Source of the DNA: Inonotus obliquus
Lineage: Eukaryota > Basidiomycota > Agaricomycetes > Hymenochaetales > Hymenochaetaceae
Assembly: GCA_032164295.1 (NCBI GenBank)
Contig: JAJHTX010000005.1
Coordinates: forward strand, 186,001-250,000
Direction: 5' to 3'
DNA length: 64,000 nucleotides
In this document: positions 10,803 through 20,955 of the stretch, in pieces
Numbering within the stretch: the stretch's first letter is position 1
How the letters are laid out: the number at the start of each line of letters is the position of its first letter
Made by a program: the position numbers and the translations under genes
Notes under the pieces: model-generated
What the model was told of the DNA's origin: nothing
Databases searched by the model: none
What the model saw: the letters and a program-made list of their open reading frames with translations, nothing else

Positions 10803-13328
10803 ATGGTAGGACGTCCTCCCAGACGCAGAACCGAAGACACTCCTTCGTTCGATGGTACCGAACCACGAGAACTGCCCCGGTACCTTGAAGACATAGAGTA
10901 CCTAGCTGCCGAATACAACCTAGACCCAGCCCAGACGATTTGGTATGCTGGATACTATGCATCTCGCACTGTAGCCGAGCTTTGGAAGACCTCACCAGAT
11001 GCGTCAGATACCGCTACCGATTGGTCGAAGGCCAAAGCAGCTATCAAGTTGTTTTACCCAATTTTGTCTGAAGGAGCCCGGTATACTCGAGAAGATGTTG
11101 CTCAGCTTGTAGAGTTCTGGAGATGCGAAGGGATCAAGACACGACTCGATCTGGCCCAGTACCGGAACGAATTTTTCGTGCATTGGAGCTATCTGAAGAG
11201 TCTCGGTACACTCTCGGTAGAGGAAGCAGCCTGGTACTACTTCTCAGTATTCACCGGTAGCCTTCGGGATCGCATCCGTTTACGTCTCGAGACAAAAGAA
11301 GCCGATCCCCAGCCTGGAACGACATATACAGTGGAGCAGATCCATAAGCATGCTGATTACATTCTCGGTACCGACTTTTTCGATGAATCACCTCGTACCA
11401 GATTACGTAATGCTGAGTCGCAGCCAGTCAAGGAGGAGCCGGAGCTTGGTACACTCTGGAAGACGTTGCAGGTCCTTCAGTTACAGGTAGAGGAACTGGA
11501 GCAGGAGCAGCAGTTGTTACTGGAACCGTTGGAGTTGCCTTCGGTAAACGTAGTTGTGGCCCATTCACCTCCGGTATCAGTCCCGGTACCGATCCAGCAA
11601 CGCCGAGAGTCCCCAGTTGCAAGGCAGAGAATTGCAGAGGAGGTAGGAGACAATCAGGAGGTCGTTAGGTTGGAGATTCTGCTTGAGGAGGCTCAAAGAA
11701 GGGCAGAGGGAGCACGCAGGAGGAAGTACCGGAGTGCAGAGAGACTGTCAGTACCGGAGTACCGGAGCGCCGAGAGACTGTCAGTACCAGAGTACCGGAG
11801 TGCCGAGAGATTGCAAGTACCGGAGTACCGGAGCGCCGAGAGATCATCCATACCGGAGTACTACTATATGGAGGACACGTCTCCCAGCAGAGTCTTAGCA
11901 ATGCCGGACCCACTCCCGAAACCCAAAGAAGATGTGTACGAGCCCTCGGTAGCTGACTGGAAGTCTCCGGTACTGGCCCCGGTAGATCAGCCTCTTGGAT
12001 CTGGGCTTACGGTATCTCAACGCGAGTTATTGGCATTGTCGCAGGAGCTTAGAAGGCAGATGAGCGAGTTGGTTTCAGTTGAGTGTGGAGGTCCCGGGAG
12101 CGTATATGCGGTTGGTACCGAGACAGCAGGAGAGCCGTCAGAGAAGGAAGAAGTCCCCCCAGTACCTAGCTCCAAGTTGCCAGTTGAAGAAGGATCAGCG
12201 GATTCAGTTGCAGGAGGAGACGTGTTAGGTCAGGAAGTGGTGCAGAGTCTAGGAGGCATAGATCTGGTGGACGAGCATCAAGTATCGATCGGAATTGAGG
12301 TGCACAGCCACGTACCGGACCCTGGTATCAGTCAGGATATGGATCTAGCTGACGACTCATTAGTGCCATTGGTGGCTCCGGTACCAGTCATTCCAGTGCC
12401 AGATGAAATTGTCAAGTCTCTGGTACCAATCGTTCCAGTGCAGGATGCAATCGTCGAGGCCCCGGTACATGCTCCAGATTCTTCGGTACCCATTCTGCCA
12501 GTTGTTGGCATAGCTAGGAAGGCCCCCACATCGATCTTTTGTCTAGTTGGTGCCCATCCTCAGGTTTTGGATCCAGTGTACGAGTTTCAGAAGGCGTTTA
12601 TTGGTTGCTCCCCTATGCAAGTCTCGTCACCCGGGATTCCCCAGCCTCTCGGTACCGAGCACAGCCACATCGAGTCGGTAGACGCCAGCCATTTGGACTA
12701 TGGTACCAGGCAGAATTCAGCCCAGGAGTCTCAGGTCAGCCGTACGACATCTACTGGAACTAGTAGAGCTTCTATCGGTATTGGAGGAGTTGCACGTTTT
12801 GGCTTATTCGATCGATTTCCGGTACCGGTACCGGTACTTTTCTCTCGGCATCGGTACCAACCCCCTGGTATTGGCTCGGTAGTTCGTTCAGTGGTGGCAG
12901 CAGCTCTTGGAACTCATTCTACGACCCATCGAAGCATTTCCGGTACTTCAGTAAGGGCTCTCGAGTTGGGAAACGTGGTGACCGTAAAGTCTACAAGCAC
13001 CAAGGAGTCGTCGGTATTTGGTACACGTGACAGACTATGGTTCAAGGACGACTATGGCTTGCTCATTTTAAGACAACTCAGCCAGACGTTCCCTGCCAAT
13101 CCAGGCAAGCAACTAGCGACGGCTCGCAGCAGCTACCGGTACCAGAGTACTGTGCAAGACTCTCTCCTGTTCTCAGTACCGCCTCGGTACCGCTTACATA
13201 AGCTCGGTACCGGACGGGGCTATTGTATCAATGGTGGAACATACCTCGGTATGGTTGTGGACTGGTTGCTACCCCTTTCCCAGCTATTCTTTCTTCTATT
13301 CCACCCTCTCCTTTCTGATTATGGATAA
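10803..13328 (+). CDS. Gag-like protein of the non-autonomous LTR element
   Basis: ATG at 10803 starts an unbroken 841-residue frame. Residues 25-170 (IWYAGYYASRTVAELW; FFVHWSYLKSLG; YYFSVFTGSLRDRIRLRLE) have the helical character of a retrotransposon gag domain. A predicted coiled coil rich in E/Q/L lies near 220-240. Four 11-residue repeats (YRSAERLSVPE type) occupy about 309-352. A long Val/Pro-rich tail ends in a hydrophobic stretch. There is no zinc knuckle, DSG or YxDD. The gene probably builds particles and borrows reverse transcriptase and integrase from another element. The frame is intact, which agrees with its youth. Confidence 0.75.
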   Translation: MVGRPPRRRTEDTPSFDGTEPRELPRYLEDIEYLAAEYNLDPAQTIWYAGYYASRTVAELWKTSPDASDTATDWSKAKAAIKLFYPILSEGARYTREDVAQLVEFWRCEGIKTRLDLAQYRNEFFVHWSYLKSLGTLSVEEAAWYYFSVFTGSLRDRIRLRLETKEADPQPGTTYTVEQIHKHADYILGTDFFDESPRTRLRNAESQPVKEEPELGTLWKTLQVLQLQVEELEQEQQLLLEPLELPSVNVVVAHSPPVSVPVPIQQRRESPVARQRIAEEVGDNQEVVRLEILLEEAQRRAEGARRRKYRSAERLSVPEYRSAERLSVPEYRSAERLQVPEYRSAERSSIPEYYYMEDTSPSRVLAMPDPLPKPKEDVYEPSVADWKSPVLAPVDQPLGSGLTVSQRELLALSQELRRQMSELVSVECGGPGSVYAVGTETAGEPSEKEEVPPVPSSKLPVEEGSADSVAGGDVLGQEVVQSLGGIDLVDEHQVSIGIEVHSHVPDPGISQDMDLADDSLVPLVAPVPVIPVPDEIVKSLVPIVPVQDAIVEAPVHAPDSSVPILPVVGIARKAPTSIFCLVGAHPQVLDPVYEFQKAFIGCSPMQVSSPGIPQPLGTEHSHIESVDASHLDYGTRQNSAQESQVSRTTSTGTSRASIGIGGVARFGLFDRFPVPVPVLFSRHRYQPPGIGSVVRSVVAAALGTHSTTHRSISGTSVRALELGNVVTVKSTSTKESSVFGTRDRLWFKDDYGLLILRQLSQTFPANPGKQLATARSSYRYQSTVQDSLLFSVPPRYRLHKLGTGRGYCINGGTYLGMVVDWLLPLSQLFFLLFHPLLSDYG
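11727..11858 (+). repeat. 33-bp in-frame tandem repeat, four copies
   Basis: The unit encodes YRSAERLSVPE with variants LQVPE and SSIPE. Its period is 33 bp and the GTACCGGAGTACCGGAG core recurs in each unit. Confidence 0.85.
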
Positions 13329-13702
13329 TTTTGAACTTCTACTTCTGAAATCCGTTTGCATGGTCGGTATTTGATTGTTTTACCTTCCGTACCTATACCC
13401 TCATCCCATTCTCAAATTATCTTATACATTCTTCCACTGTCTCACTTATTCACGTTCTTCTATCCTTTGTTCGAATTTCGGTATTGGTTCCTATTCGATG
13501 ACACTGCAGTTGCATTCCACTACCACTCCCGGTACCGAAGCTTACTAATCACTGGTACCGGAGATGCCGAGTCGACTCGATGATGGATTGGGTTGGAGAA
13601 AGGACTCTTTGGCTTACCTCTCCTTGTGCCGCCTCACGTTACCGATGCACCTTGGCTATGGAGGATGACTGAGGACAGTCACTATTTAAAGTGCCCGGGA
13701 GA

Positions 13703-15020
13703 TGAAGAGAACTACGTGCGGCTGAGCTCGGTATCAACCCCGGTATCCCATTCTACGCTTACCCCATGCTATGGTACGGTCCCATCTACACCTTACAGTA
13801 TCCACCAGCACACCTAGAGAAACCGTTGGTCCCATTTCTCAAAGTACCGAACGCCGAGAGTACCGGTACCGAGCGCCAAGAAACCCGGTACCGAGAATAC
13901 CGAGAGTACCGAGTGCTGAGAAACCCGGTACCGAGACAATTTGGCAATTCGACATGCTCTCATGACATGGATCAGACGTCTTCCTCTCTGGTATTCATTC
14001 CTGATGGTTGGACTATGCATGCCAGTTCTTTGGAAAAGCTCAGGGTCAGTATCCATTAAGGTTTTCAGGTCCGGTACCACCAGGAACGTGTCGGTATCAA
14101 TCAGCAGGGGCGCATATCTCTTGTCCTGAGGACTTTTCATCCAGGGGTACTATATGCTACGTTTTCATTGGTATCTTGTCCTCCCTAACCCTTTCTTGTT
14201 GTCCCCCTGATGGCGCTGCAATGTTCACTTTCCTTGTTACATTTTCTTCAGACTTTTCTTTGTTTTGATCTTCCTTTCTACTTTCTCCTTTTGGATTTAT
14301 AAGCTAACTACAGTACAGTAGTATAAATATCTCCTCCTGTACGTAGTAGCTCTCCAGGTAATCTGAGGAGCTAGCCTCTAGCGTGAGGGCTCGGGTTTCC
14401 TCACCCCCTTCTCAGTTCCGTCTCAGTCTCGTCTCGATTTCCGTCCCAGTCCCATCCCAGTTCCGTCTCAAGTGAAACTTTGGAGTTAGCCTCCCGTGTG
14501 AGGGCTCAGGTTTCCTTCCCGGTCCAGTCAACACTCTCAGCCACCAGCCTCCCCCAGTCTGTTTCTTGCTATACCACCCCGTGCTAGCTGTTTCCTTGCA
14601 GTACCGACCTGTACCGACGTTTTTCCCACGGTACCGACCTTTAGTTATCCTTTGTATTCTGCACGTCATCCTTTAGTTTCTGTACTGATCTTCTTGTTTG
14701 ACAACATACCTCCACGTACCGACCCCTTTCTTTCAGTACCGACCTGTACCGAGGTTTTTCCCACGGTATTAGACTCTTGTTTTGCTACGTTCTCTCTTGT
14801 ACCGACCTATACCGAAGTTTTTCCCACGCTCTGACCAGTCCTTTTTGTACCAGAATCACATACTCTTCACTTCTGGCCCATCCATTCACTCCCCCATTTC
14901 ATAGACAACAAGTACAGTGAGCGTACTGGTTAAGTACCGGCACGTATTAGCCCTCCCCCACTTAAAACCATACACCCCTCGTCTCGGTATTTCGGTACCG
15001 GACGCGATCTCGCACATTTA
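13703..15020 (+). repeat. 3' LTR of the gag-only element
   Basis: Direct repeat of 9216-10533. A clear polypurine tract is not seen just before it (the preceding bases are AGTGCCCGGGAGA). Confidence 0.9.
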
Positions 15021-15024
15021 CCGC

Positions 15025-15639
15025 ACCGATGCTGGCCTAGCTGGGAATGCACATGACACCGTAGTGATCCATCTCCTGCAACGAGGTGTCCTTCCAGAAG
15101 TATACCGAACTGCAGCTCGCATGTTCCCCACTACGTATGAAGACTGGAAAAATGCAATCTCCCAAGCTGACGATACGGAACGCCAAATACGCTACAATAT
15201 GGCAGAACGAAGCGATGTACCTAGAACTCTCCCCCGTTGTCCACAACCCCAGCAACGCACATACCCTGCACCACCTGCTCCTCAGTATTGTCCTCCCCCT
15301 GGTCCACCTCCACAAGCAGCAGATAAGAGAGATGCTACAGGTGTCACGTATGGAGGTAGAGGCCAACCAATGGAGATCACCATGGACAGGGCCAATCGCA
15401 ACAACGAGTGCTATTTCTGTCACCAACCAGGACACATAGCCAGGTTCTGTCCAAAACGGTCAGTGAAGATATGAGAGATCTTCCAGAAAATGGAGCCTAC
15501 AGAGTTCCAGGAGTGGGCAGTGGAGTGCGACCGCATGCGTCAGGCCAAAGACATAGCCGAAGAAGAACTGGAGACTGGATTAGAAGAATTGGCCGAAGAA
15601 CAAGCTGAAGAACAGGATTTTACTACCCCTCAGGCATGA
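15025..15639 (+). pseudogene. gag: Chromovirus gag, C-terminal half with zinc knuckle
   Basis: This continues gag after the nested insertion (TDAGLAGNAHD...). It contains a Pro-rich linker and the nucleic-acid-binding knuckle CYFCHQPGHIARFC (CX2CX4HX4C). A TGA at 15472-15474 interrupts it; the surrounding codons fit a CGA arginine codon that mutated. Beyond it the frame stays open through an acidic, Glu-rich tail to TGA at 15637-15639. That stop overlaps the pol ATG as ATGA. It is non-functional because of the insertion and the stop. Confidence 0.85.
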
Positions 15640-18600
15640 ATGTGGTGTGCGCTGGGGATGAAGAATATTTCGAATCTGGCACCTTTTCTATGGACTCTTT
15701 TGAATGCGATGACCCAGTAGTCGATCCATGTAACTTACACGAAAAACTCCCACAAAACTCACAAAAAATCGCAAAATTAAAATTAGAAAAACATCCTCTT
15801 GTAGAATACTCCTATGATTTCTCTTTTGATCTTTCTTCTAATAAAAATATTTATAAAGAAAAACCACACTCAGACGCAAATGTTTCTCTTGATTATATTT
15901 CTTCAACTCCTTCTCTTTTTTCTCGCTTCTCGGTGCCAGAGGAGAACAAAAAAACCACATACAAAACTCATCCTAGAAGGAATCTCCGAGACCTTCCGAT
16001 CCCTCACATCGCAGCATGGGTGATAAAGCGCTTGAAGGAAGACAAACCTGATCATGCCTTGTCAGTATTGCGAGGATGGACCCCTTCTGGCCGACGGACT
16101 GAAGTTACAGAAGAGCTAGTCATCTCTATCAATGAGCTACCAAGAGAAGAAGCTCTTGCGGCTGTAAGAAGTCTGAAAGGGCCCAAACACTTTGTGCGCA
16201 AGATCGGATCATCGCAACTCACGTTACCAGTCACTCTGCAACGCTTAGATAACCTATGGAAATGGAAGGTTACGGCATTACTAGACAGTGGTTGCACAGG
16301 CTCGTGCATTAGTCAAACGATCGTAGAAGCCAATAACATTCCCACCAAGAAACTACCCATTCCGCTCCCTGTTTATAATGCAGACGGAACACCAAATGTG
16401 AATGGAGCAGTAACCGAATGTGTGGAACTTCGAATGACAGTGCGAGACCACTCAGAAGTAATAGAGTTGGCAGTTACGGAGCTAGGAGACACCCACCTCT
16501 TCATAGGACACGAATGGCTACGACGTCACAATCCCAGTATAGACTGGACTACAGGGGAGATTGCATTCACCCGCTGTCCTGAAGACTGTGGATATGTACC
16601 AAAGGTCAGCAATGTGGAAGATGAACCAGACGAAGAGGAAGAGGAGTGGGAACAGTGGATGGGGGAAAATGAGGCACGACTCTTCTACTTCGATTGGGAT
16701 GGCTATATCAAGGCAAACCAACCCTTAGGCAAACGGATAGAAATGTGCAAACTTGCAGTACAGGCAGCACCTAATTTCATAAAAGAGTATGCAGATGTAT
16801 TCAGCGAAAAGGAGTTCGAACATCTCCCTGAACGTCGCCCCTGGGATCACGCAATCGAACTTACACCAGGATTTCAACCTTCTGATTGTAAGATCTATCC
16901 TCTCAGCCTTAAAGAACAAGAGGCATTAGACAATTTCCTTAAAGAAAATCTCCGTACCGGTCGCATTCGCCCCTCCAAATTCCCTATGACTTCTCCCTTC
17001 TTCTTTGTCAAGAAAAAGGATGGCAAGCTTCGCCCTGTTCAAGACTATCGACGGCTCAATGAAGGCACGGTCAAAAACAAATACCCGTTGCCTCTTATCC
17101 AAGAGCTCATTGATAAAACAAAGCAGGCAAAATACTTTACGAAGCTAGACGTCCGATGGGGGTACAATAATATCAGGATAAAGGAGGGTGATGAGTGGAA
17201 GGCAGCATTCTGTACCAACCGTGGCCTATTCGAACCTACAGTGATGTTCTTTGGTCTAACCAACTCCCTAGCAACATTCCAAGGCTTCATGAACGAAATA
17301 CTTAAGGACCTCATTGATGATGGACACGTTATTGTATACCTAGACGATATCCTCATCTTCGCGCAAACACAAGCTCATCACGATCAGCTAGTGCGACAAG
17401 TCCTGGAAGTACTTCAAACACACAAACTCTGTCTAAAGCCGGAAAAATGTTCGTTCGCACAACCAAACATGGAGTATTTGGGACATATTGTAGGAAACGG
17501 AGAAGTCAGGATGGACCCAGCAAAGGTAGCCGCTGTCAAGGATTGGCCGCAACCCAAGAATAAACACGAATTACAACAATTCTTAGAGTTCTGCAACTAC
17601 TACCGCCGCTTCATCCTAGGCTTCAGCCATGTCGCCAAACCACTACATGTGCTAACAGGAAAGGTGGAATGGCAATGGGGAACTGAACAAGTCGAAGCCT
17701 TTGATTGTCTCAAGCAACGGATATCCGAACAGCCCGTACTGGCAGTTCCTACAGATGATGATCAGTTCCGCATCGAATGCGACTCGTCCAACTTTGCCAA
17801 CGGTGCTATACTCTCACAGAGAATCAATGAAAAATGGCGACCTATTGCCTTCAGATCACAATCGCTTAATGCAACAGAGCGCAACTACGAAATCTATGAC
17901 AAGGAGTTGCTAGCGATCATGGATTCTCTTGACGACTGGCGACAATACCTTCTGGGAGCACAACAAACATTTGAAATCTGGACAGATCATCTTAACCTCC
18001 AGTACTTCAAAAAGCCCCAGAAGTTAAATTATCGCCAAGTACGATGGGTCACAGAGCTAGCAGAATACGACTTCAAGCTCTTCCATAAACCAGGATCTCA
18101 GATGACGAAAGCCGATCTTCTCTCGAGACGAGCAGACCATGAGAGGGGGGAGAATGACAATTCAAACATCACAATCCTCAAACCAGAATGGTTCATCAAT
18201 GAAATTCTAGTTGAATCACTAGACAAGGATTTCGTCAAACGAATTATGAAGGCAAGATCCATGGTGGATAGAGTCGTCAAGCTGGCTTTGACAGAAAAGG
18301 ACGATCAATGGGAGGTTCTACCAGATGGACTGATGCTCAAACAAGGATGCATCTATGTGCCAAGAGACCAAAAACTGCGAGAAGACATCATGCATGCCCA
18401 CCATGACTCTCGGGTTGATGGACACCCAGGACAGTACAAGACGACAGAACTGATCACTCAAAACTATTGGTGGCCAGGGATCCATTACGATGTCTGACGA
18501 TACGTCTCAGGATGCGATACTTTCCAACGGACCAAAGCACATCGCACAAAGCCAAAAGCGCCGCTCAACCCTAACGAAGTTCCATCTGCACCATGGGAGA

Positions 18601-19724
18601 TAGTCTCAGTGGATCTTATTGGCAAACTACCAGAATCACAAGGACATAATGCGATATGCGTAACAGTGGACCGATTCAGCAAAATGATCCACCTCACACC
18701 TGTTGACACGTCTCTCACAGCAGAAGGAATGGCGAAAATATATAGGGACCAGATCTTCAGACTGCATGGTAATCCCCGGAAATTCATCCATGATCGAGAG
18801 CCTCAGTTCGAGTCGAAGTTCATGAAAGAATTCTACAAGCTGCTAGGGATTGAAGCTAATGCATCCACGGCATTTCACCCACAAACAGATGGACAGATGG
18901 AGCACATTAATTAGGAGGTAGAACAATACCTGCGCATCTTCATCAATCACCATCAGTCGGATTGGGTGGAATGGCTAGCACTGGCTGAGTTTGTATACAA
19001 TGATAAGGAACACTCGTCGACCAAACAGTCTCCCTTCTTCGTCAATTACGGAAGACATCCGTATAAAGGGACCAATCCACGACGTGAAGCGTTAAACGAA
19101 ACGGCCAAGCAGTTTGCAGATCGGATGCAGCAAGTTCATGAGGAGACTCGTATGGCGCTTGAAGAGGCTGCTGACATAATGAAGCTGTACTATGACCGCA
19201 AGAAGGGGAACTCGCATCCTTACGAACCGGGTGACCAAGTAATGCTGGAAGGAGTAAATATTTCCTCTAATTAACCTATGAAGAAGCTGGGCAACAAGCG
19301 ATATCCTTTTGTCATAGAAAAGAAAGTCGGTCCAGCGGCGTACAAGCTTAAGCTACCTCCTCGATGGTGTCGTGTACATCCTGTGTTTAATGAGGTGCTC
19401 CTCACCCCCTATCGCAAATCAAAGTTTCCTTCTCAACAACGTGAACTACCACCTCCACCGGACTTAGAGGACGGAGTGGAAGAATTTGAAGTTGAGGAGA
19501 TTCTTGATGTCAGGCGACGACGGAGGAAAAAGGAGTACTTGGTATACTGGAAGGGATACCCTGAGTCCGAGCGCACCTGGGAACCTGAAGCCAACTTGGA
19601 GAATGCCCAAGAAGAGATTGAGGAGTTCTATCAGCGACATCCAGAGGCCTTACGCATGGTCAAGATATGCCAAGTTCTTCAGGCGGCTGGGACATCCGCC
19701 TTAGAGGGGAGGGTTATGTCATGA
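15636..19724 (+). pseudogene. pol: Chromovirus pol (PR-RT-RH-IN-chromodomain) with three stops
   Basis: From ATG 15636 one frame runs to 19724. It holds the aspartic protease motif LLDSGCTGSCIS, reverse transcriptase with YLDD at 17337-17348, RNase H (IECDSSNFANGA; WTDHLNLQYF), integrase with an H2C2-like zinc region and DDE core (VDLIGKLPE; HDREPQF; DGQMEH), and a chromodomain (YLVYWKGYPESERTWEP). The frame is broken by TGA 18495-18497, TAG 18912-18914 and TAA 19272-19274. Two motif residues also deviate (FGLTNSLATFQ; GCDTFQ where the zinc region should have a second Cys). Chromodomains direct integration toward heterochromatin. No frameshifts were seen, only substitutions. Confidence 0.92.
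19702..19716 (+). promoter_or_regulatory. Polypurine tract of the chromovirus
   Basis: AGAGGGGAGGG lies 2-4 bases before the 3' LTR, as expected for the plus-strand primer. Confidence 0.75.
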
Positions 19725-20067
19725 ACTTATATTTAATTTTCATTTTCTTTTCTTTTCTTTTCCTTTCCCTTATTTTCCCATCACCTGATCTTCTAATCAC
19801 ATGCACTCCTTATTTGTCATCATCTCTTAGTAATTAGTCACCTGATCCAGAACCTTCTAGAATACTAGCTTAGTAATAGTAGCTGTTGCACAGCCACACT
19901 GTAGGGTATATAAGTAGCTCGTAGTACTCCCCTGTACCCTAGCTTTGACCTGATCTAACCTTTGGTTAGCAGCAGCCCAATCTATTCTCTTTACTACTAC
20001 TCTCTTTGCTGCGACTGAGTAAAGGCATAGCCCAGCAGTAAACCAGTGCTGTTAGCTGTCGCTGATA
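19717..20067 (+). repeat. 3' LTR of the chromovirus
   Basis: 351 bp, direct repeat of 7372-7722 with five observed differences, followed by the target copy ACTGC. Confidence 0.9.
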
Positions 20068-20072
20068 ACTGC

Positions 20073-20397
20073 AGGACAATCCACCCCCTCGTCCCCCGAG
20101 CCCATGACCGGCGCCACTATCGTGAGATGGGTGAATCCCGTAGTTCGCAATCCAAGTCCAGAGTTATTGGAGCAGCAGAAGGATTGGGAAGAGGGTGGAT
20201 ACAAGGACAAGGGATGGGATGAGGACGAGGGAGTAGATTTCGACTCGGATGACGACCCGACGGTCAGGTTGGCAACGAGGAGTAGCGACATTGCTTTACC
20301 TGAAGAGCCTCTCCATTTCCGGGGAGCAGATGGAGGGCTACTGGGTCGGTTTACCGTGTTGAACATGGTAAGTGATCATCATCATGGCAACTAGGCC
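20073..20397 (+). pseudogene. Host gene of unknown function, 3' part after the retrotransposon
   Basis: The reading frame of the exon cut at 7371 continues here after the duplicated ACTGC. It encodes a Ser/Pro-rich stretch, then VRWVNPVVRNPSPELLEQQ, an acidic Asp/Glu-rich segment and LHFRGADGGLLGRFTVLN. A GTAAGT after the AAC-ATG codons near 20369 looks like a donor site; the next exon was not found. The perfect frame across the target site shows that the exon was intact when the element landed. I do not recognise the family. Confidence 0.6.
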
Positions 20398-20955
20398 AAA
20401 CTAGAAAGTGTTTCCCTTCCTGCACCATGTAATTATCGATTTTAGAGGTTATCCATGTATTCGACACTATAATGAATGTCACCTTTATCTTCTCTATGCC
20501 ATGGTGAAGTGATTCTTTAGTCTCAGAGTATTCTGGTCTTCCATGTGAGCCAAAAAGATGAAGTTCGTCCCTTAAGTGTCTGTGCAAGCAAGGTGAACAG
20601 AATGGGCCTTGGTCGAGAATGTCGCAGCCGGCTGCTGGCCTCTGCATAGTCTCACAAACCAGTCTTTGTCGAGTACCAGGTTTGTCGAGCTATGCACTCA
20701 CTTCGCATCGTTGCTGGTGAGGTGCGAGTCTTTGTCCTTTTCCTCACCTCATAGAACAAAAGTCGATCTTGCTATTATACACGGATCAATTGCTTACATA
20801 CACAATACCATGATCGACGAAATAGGGCTTTCTCGTCTCAACTGAAAACTGAAGCAGTGCTTAACGGTGGTATATTGGTAAGGAAGGCAAGTAGTTTTCT
20901 ACTTGGATGAGACTGTAGAGGCTAACACATAACTCAGAATCTACAATACTGCAGT
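20398..20955. other. Intergenic, no gene recognised
   Basis: A plus-strand frame at 20609-20845 has no ATG-start support or recognisable motif. It may contain further exons of the interrupted host gene. Confidence 0.35.

Larger units (their letters stand above)
9216..15020 (+). mobile_element. Gag-only LTR retroelement nested in the chromovirus gag
   Basis: Two 1318-bp LTRs (9216-10533, 13703-15020) start TGAAGAGAAC and end CGCACATTTA. A 4-bp duplication CCGC flanks the element. The LTRs differ at only two positions that I found (in the TATTCTGTACGTCATCTT stretch), so the insertion is very young. The 3169-bp interior has one 841-codon ORF and no protease, polymerase or integrase. It must move, if at all, with proteins from another element. 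Confidence 0.9.
7372..20067 (+). mobile_element. Ty3/gypsy chromovirus (Tf1/sushi-like), split by a nested element
   Basis: Two 351-bp LTRs (7372-7722 and 19717-20067) start TGTCATGAAC and end GCTGATA. They are flanked by the 5-bp duplication ACTGC (7367-7371 and 20068-20072). Gag with a CCHC knuckle, then protease, reverse transcriptase, RNase H, integrase and a C-terminal chromodomain give the chromovirus order. I count five base differences between the LTRs. It carries a 5805-bp nested element in gag and three in-frame stops in pol, so it is dead. It sits inside an exon of a host gene. Confidence 0.92.

Noticed and set aside
10803..13328. 841-codon ORF as a normal host gene
   Set aside because: It is framed by two matching LTRs with a target duplication and starts with a gag-like region.
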